A DNA stretch of 8,986 nucleotides from Candidatus Altarchaeota archaeon (lineage in GTDB: Archaea > Altiarchaeota > Altiarchaeia > IMC4 > SCGC-AAA252-I15): the NCBI GenBank assembly GCA_026394745.1, contig JAPKXP010000062.1, positions 1 to 8,986 of the forward strand, read 5' to 3'. Below the pieces are notes generated by a model. The model did no database searches. It was not told the origin of the DNA and saw nothing but the letters and a program-made list of their open reading frames with translations. Both the position numbers and the translations under genes were made by a program. Of this stretch, positions 6,549 through 8,986 are shown in pieces (position 1 is the first letter of the stretch; every line of letters begins with the position of its first letter).

Positions 6549-7039
6549 TGTGTGGTTATGCCGTGTTCGTTGAGTAGTCCTATCATGTCATGGATTAGGT
6601 GATGGTAGATGTCGTAGTCCTTCCTTACTTTTTTGAGGTTCTCGCAGATTAGCTTTGATTCTGGGCTTTTGTCTGAATCTAATTTCGATTCCGCTTTCTT
6701 AAGTATGGTTATCAGCATTTGGATTTGATTGTCTGCTTGCACTATCTTCTTGCCCATTATGGAAGTTGTCTTGTGCTCGCATTCGTAGTAGACCTTCTTG
6801 CTGCCGGGTTTCTTGAACTTTTTTACGTCCATCATCTTTTCCATTAGGTCTAGGGTAGCGCAGACTGAGGATATGCTGTAGCCGGTTTTCTCGGATAGTT
6901 CCTTCAGCCCCAAAGGTTCTGTACTGAAGAATAGTTTCATGTATGTTCGTACCAGTACCGGGTTTACGCCTAATCTTTCGTATATTTCAATGAAGTCTTC
7001 GGTTATTTCCCGTTCAACTTCTTGGGTTATTTTCGACAT
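6545..7039 (-). CDS. GbsR/MarR-like winged-helix transcriptional regulator
   Basis: 164 residues. An N-terminal helix (about 5-22) precedes a winged-helix DNA-binding domain at about 25-90: GVNPVLVRTYMKLFFS, then PLGLKELSEKTGYSISSVCA (42-61) as the helix-turn-helix with SISSVCATLDLMEKM as recognition helix, and a wing ending KVYYECEH. The rest (about 95-160) is long helices suited to dimerisation. The layout matches GbsR/MarR-type repressors, some of which sense ligands or control envelope genes; no ligand can be named. It is the first gene of the ABC block and overlaps the ATPase by ATGA, the classic arrangement of a local autoregulator. A 22-bp palindrome 15 bp before its ATG is a natural binding site. 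MarR, GbsR and TrmB-like families are hard to separate by eye. Confidence 0.82.
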   Translation of the reverse strand: MSKITQEVEREITEDFIEIYERLGVNPVLVRTYMKLFFSTEPLGLKELSEKTGYSISSVCATLDLMEKMMDVKKFKKPGSKKVYYECEHKTTSIMGKKIVQADNQIQMLITILKKAESKLDSDKSPESKLICENLKKVRKDYDIYHHLIHDMIGLLNEHGITTQ

Positions 7040-7053
7040 TTTGTATTAACCGG

Positions 7054-7075
7054 ATATTCAGTAAATACTGAATAT
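7054..7075. promoter_or_regulatory. 22-bp palindromic operator candidate for the regulator/ABC operon
   Basis: Two perfect 10-base arms, ATATTCAGTA and TACTGAATAT, flank a central AA. The site lies 15-36 bp upstream of the regulator's ATG, where the transcription start would fall if a TATA-like element at about 7081-7096 is used. A dimeric winged-helix protein bound here would block transcription, so autorepression of the whole block is the simplest reading. I saw no second copy of the arms in the window. Confidence 0.6.
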
Positions 7076-7080
7076 TGTGA

Positions 7081-7097
7081 ATTTATGCTTAAAAAGC
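7081..7097 (-). promoter_or_regulatory. TATA-like promoter region of the regulator/ABC operon
   Basis: The minus strand reads GCTTTTTAAGCATAAAT, with two overlapping AT-rich candidates (CTTTTTAAG and GCATAAAT). A start 25 bp downstream would lie inside the palindrome, giving a 5' leader of about 20-27 bases. The same bases directly follow the SdpI-family stop and contain a short GCTT/AAGC inverted repeat with a T5 run, so a weak terminator role for the upstream gene is also possible. Which of the two boxes is used cannot be told. Confidence 0.4.
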
Positions 7098-7736
7098 TTA
7101 CGCCTTCCCGACCTTAAGGTACTCCAGATACGAGTAAACAACAAGACCCAAAGCAGACGCCAAAATAGGGACCAAAACCAGATACACCATAAGATTGGGG
7201 AAGAAGACGCTAAACAGCAAAACCACCCCGCAAGCCTTAAAAAGCTTGCAAGCCAGGGCGTGCGTCCTCTCCCAGACGACGTCGCTGCTCAAAGTCCAGG
7301 GAGTACGTATGCCGACAAACCAGTTCCTCCTGCTCTTCCCCATCACGACCCCGGAATAGAATATCAGAACCGCAAGAGCCGGCGCGATAAGCGCGTTAAT
7401 CGAAAGCTTGTACCCTAGATTCAATAGTATCGTGACGCAGTAAATGTAGAACATGAAGGCGACAATGAGGAGTACAAAATTGTTGTAGTAGCCGCGAAAC
7501 TCCTCTATGTTCTTCTTGAGCGGGTCAATCATCGGAACCACTACGAAGATGCCTAAGATAATCAGAACCAAGGCAGGCATGAATAGCAAGGCAACTCCCC
7601 TGTCCATGAACCCGTCCACCTCGCCAGACGCGTTCCAGTGCGAGGCCATCCGGTCAGGCATGCTACCGTAGAGGAAAAACCCCAACGCGAACATGATGAA
7701 TACCAGTCCAAGCGACAACGCGATATGCCGGTACAT
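7098..7736 (-). CDS. SdpI/DUF1648 family membrane protein
   Basis: 212 residues from ATG at 7736; a TTG one codon upstream is in frame but less likely. About six membrane helices fall near 5-23, 48-68, 87-107, 114-133, 166-181 and 183-205. The DUF1648 motif is MPDRMASHWNASGEVDGF (27-44), with the family's His-Trp-Asn and Gly-x-x-Asp pattern. The SdpI signature RNWFVGIRTPWTLSSDVVW (137-155) follows in the fourth loop. Bacillus SdpI gives immunity to the SDP toxin and signals to its repressor; many archaeal and bacterial relatives have no known role, and no toxin gene is visible here. It precedes the GbsR/MarR-like regulator on the same strand by 58 bp but has its own promoter, so joint control is only possible, not shown. 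Confidence 0.88.
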   Translation of the reverse strand: MYRHIALSLGLVFIMFALGFFLYGSMPDRMASHWNASGEVDGFMDRGVALLFMPALVLIILGIFVVVPMIDPLKKNIEEFRGYYNNFVLLIVAFMFYIYCVTILLNLGYKLSINALIAPALAVLIFYSGVVMGKSRRNWFVGIRTPWTLSSDVVWERTHALACKLFKACGVVLLFSVFFPNLMVYLVLVPILASALGLVVYSYLEYLKVGKA

Positions 7737-7757
7737 CAAAAAGTATACGGTGACTTG

Positions 7758-7768
7758 AATTAAAAATC
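7758..7768 (-). promoter_or_regulatory. TATA-like promoter for the SdpI-family gene
   Basis: The minus strand holds TGATTTTTAAT about 25-30 bp before the ATG at 7736, the right distance for a leaderless transcript. No Shine-Dalgarno precedes the ATG, which agrees. It is one half of a divergent promoter pair in the 78-bp gap. Confidence 0.42.
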
Positions 7769-7782
7769 AACAAAAAGAGGGG

Positions 7783-7791
7783 TATATAAAA
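7783..7791 (+). promoter_or_regulatory. TATA box for the GGGP synthase gene
   Basis: TATATAAAA is centred about 28 bp before the ATG at 7815, preceded by a purine-rich AAAAAGAGGGG that could act as a TFB recognition element. A start about 25 bp downstream would give a leaderless or very short-leader mRNA, and no Shine-Dalgarno is present. This is the clearest archaeal promoter in the window. Confidence 0.65.
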
Positions 7792-7814
7792 CGGTAAAGG
7801 CAAATTATTGGATT

Positions 7815-8546
7815 ATGAACGCAATCAGGGACTGGATAGGTAAGAAAGGAGTCCTGCATTTCACCCTAATTGACCCGGACAAGCAGCTCCCGGAAAAAGC
7901 TGGCGAACTCGCAAAGCTTGCTGAACAGTACGGGAGCGACGCCATAATGATAGGCGGCAGCACGGCATGCGGAAGCGTAACCGACGACTGCACTAAAGCC
8001 GTCAAGGATTCATGCAGCCTTCCGACGATACTGTTCCCAGGGAAAGCGGCCGGCGTCTCAAAGCGCTCGGACTACCTGTTTTTCATGATGATGATGAACT
8101 CCAAAAGCCGCAGGTTCCTGATTGAGGAGCAAGTGAAAGCAGCGCCTTTCGTGAAGAAGACTGGCATCAAGACCATTCCGATGGGCTACATCGTCGTAAG
8201 CACGAGCAGCAAGCCCACTACGGTTGAGGTCGTCGGCGAGGCTGACAGGATAAGTGGAAGAGACGTGGGCAAGGCAGTAGCTTACGCATTGACTGCGGAA
8301 TACTTCGGCATGGACTGCGTTTACCTTGAGGCTGGAAGCGGCGCTGAAAAGCCGATTCCGCAGGAGATGATTAAGGCTGTGAAAGGCAGGATTACGATAC
8401 CTCTGATTGTCGGCGGGGGCATAAGAGACCCTGAGGCCGCTGGCAAGGCCGTTGCCGCCGGCGCGGACGTCATAGTTACTGGAACAATAGCCGAACAGAA
8501 CACTGAAAAACTCAGGGACATAATAAAAGCAGTGAAAGCCCGCTAG
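7815..8546 (+). CDS. Geranylgeranylglyceryl phosphate synthase (PcrB family)
   Basis: 243 residues, a full-length (beta/alpha)8 barrel. The enzyme joins geranylgeranyl diphosphate to sn-glycerol 1-phosphate by an ether bond, the first committed step of archaeal membrane lipids. Family marks in order are FTLIDPDK (16-23), IMIGGSTA (44-51), ILFPG (72-76), the MMNS turn (93-96), IPMGYIVV (121-128), VYLEAGSGA (169-177), LIVGGGIR (197-204) and GADVIVTGT (216-224), the last groups forming the phosphate-binding site. The IPMGY and YLEAGSGA forms resemble group II enzymes, which is from memory. It is expressed alone from a TATA box on the plus strand, divergent from the SdpI-family gene, and its TAG shares three bases with the stop of the convergent neighbour. 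It is strong evidence for an archaeal host. Confidence 0.95.
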   Translation: MNAIRDWIGKKGVLHFTLIDPDKQLPEKAGELAKLAEQYGSDAIMIGGSTACGSVTDDCTKAVKDSCSLPTILFPGKAAGVSKRSDYLFFMMMMNSKSRRFLIEEQVKAAPFVKKTGIKTIPMGYIVVSTSSKPTTVEVVGEADRISGRDVGKAVAYALTAEYFGMDCVYLEAGSGAEKPIPQEMIKAVKGRITIPLIVGGGIRDPEAAGKAVAAGADVIVTGTIAEQNTEKLRDIIKAVKAR

Positions 8547-8986
8547 TGCGGGAGGTTAGGCGGAAGCTGCTCCGGCCCGTAAGGCTCGAACAACCTGCGC
8601 CATCGGTCTATGTTGAATTCCCTGTCCGTAGGCACCTTGCGTACTTGTGAAACGCCCTCGCCAGCCAAATCCAGCACGAGTCGTCCGCCGTAATTCAAAA
8701 CGTAGGTGTACAGGAAACCCCTGCCGTTCTTCTCGACGTTGCCTTTGACGCTGATTTTGCGGCAGTACGAGTTTGACACTATATCGCCGGCGGCATCAAC
8801 CGCACGGTTCAGGTGTTCCGGACCCCATAGGACCAGATTCCCTGTCGAGGATAACTTTCCGGCGCACCATACCCTGCCTGTCTCGACGTCGCCCAAAGAT
8901 TCTACCACAGCCTTGGGGTGCGGAACCCATATCCTCGACTCCCTCGGGTCGGAGTTCTCTTTCGGCCTGATGCTTCCTTCAGAGTA
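8543..8986 (-). CDS. C-terminal part of an unrecognised protein, 5' end outside the window
   Basis: The minus-strand frame is open from the window edge to TAG at 8543-8545, giving 147 residues. A GTG at 8908 could be taken as a start, but the frame continues through it without a stop, so the gene more likely begins beyond the window. The product is soluble, with no membrane helix. Segments such as GRVWCAGKLSSTGNLVLWGPEHL, KISVKGNVEKNGRGFLYTYV and GGRLVLDLAGEG alternate beta-like strands with polar turns, suggesting a beta-rich domain, followed by a basic stretch DRWRRLFEPYGPEQ and a proline-rich end. Two cysteines are too far apart to form a zinc knuckle. I do not recognise the family. It converges on the GGGP synthase gene with overlapping stops. 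Confidence 0.65.
   Translation of the reverse strand, partial: YSEGSIRPKENSDPRESRIWVPHPKAVVESLGDVETGRVWCAGKLSSTGNLVLWGPEHLNRAVDAAGDIVSNSYCRKISVKGNVEKNGRGFLYTYVLNYGGRLVLDLAGEGVSQVRKVPTDREFNIDRWRRLFEPYGPEQLPPNLPH

Noticed and set aside
7753..7770. Imperfect inverted repeat TTGAAT/AATCAA in the divergent promoter gap
   Set aside because: Short, AT-rich and mismatched; it is more simply explained as the TATA-like element of the SdpI-family gene.

Overview
This window comes from an archaeon. Three genes support that directly: a transcription factor E (TFE alpha) homologue, a Pop5-type RNase P protein and a geranylgeranylglyceryl phosphate synthase for ether lipids. Several starts also have archaeal TATA-like boxes about 25 bp upstream, which implies leaderless or short-leader mRNAs. 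I cannot place the lineage from the sequence alone.

Left edge (1-1112): the tail of an unrecognised gene is followed one base later by rnp2. Facing them, and overlapping rnp2 by 8 bp, is tfe on the minus strand with its own promoter squeezed into the gap behind the next gene.

Centre (1117-7075): a compact minus-strand block. Read in its direction of transcription it holds a GbsR/MarR-like repressor, a MacB/LolD-type ABC ATPase, a secreted and membrane-anchored beta-sandwich protein (COG1361/CARDB-like), an FtsX/MacB-type permease split into two ORFs, a second intact permease of the same family, and an AI-2E family membrane protein that may have separate control. The first genes overlap by ATGA or lie 1-11 bp apart, so regulator to second permease is very probably one operon for an envelope ABC system. 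A near-perfect 22-bp palindrome just upstream of the regulator is the likely operator. The most notable object is the split permease. Compared with its neighbouring paralogue it has lost about 33-36 residues of ectodomain and changed frame, and the two halves meet at a TGATG stop/start overlap. It is either a fresh pseudogene, an assembly error, or a two-piece permease.

Right part (7098-8986): an SdpI/DUF1648 membrane protein on the minus strand is divergent from the GGGP synthase gene, and the 78-bp gap carries a TATA-like element for each. The GGGP synthase gene runs tail to tail into an unrecognised gene that leaves the window, the two sharing the palindromic tetranucleotide CTAG as overlapping TAG stops. 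No tRNA, rRNA, CRISPR array or insertion sequence was seen, and there is no gene-free stretch longer than about 80 bp.
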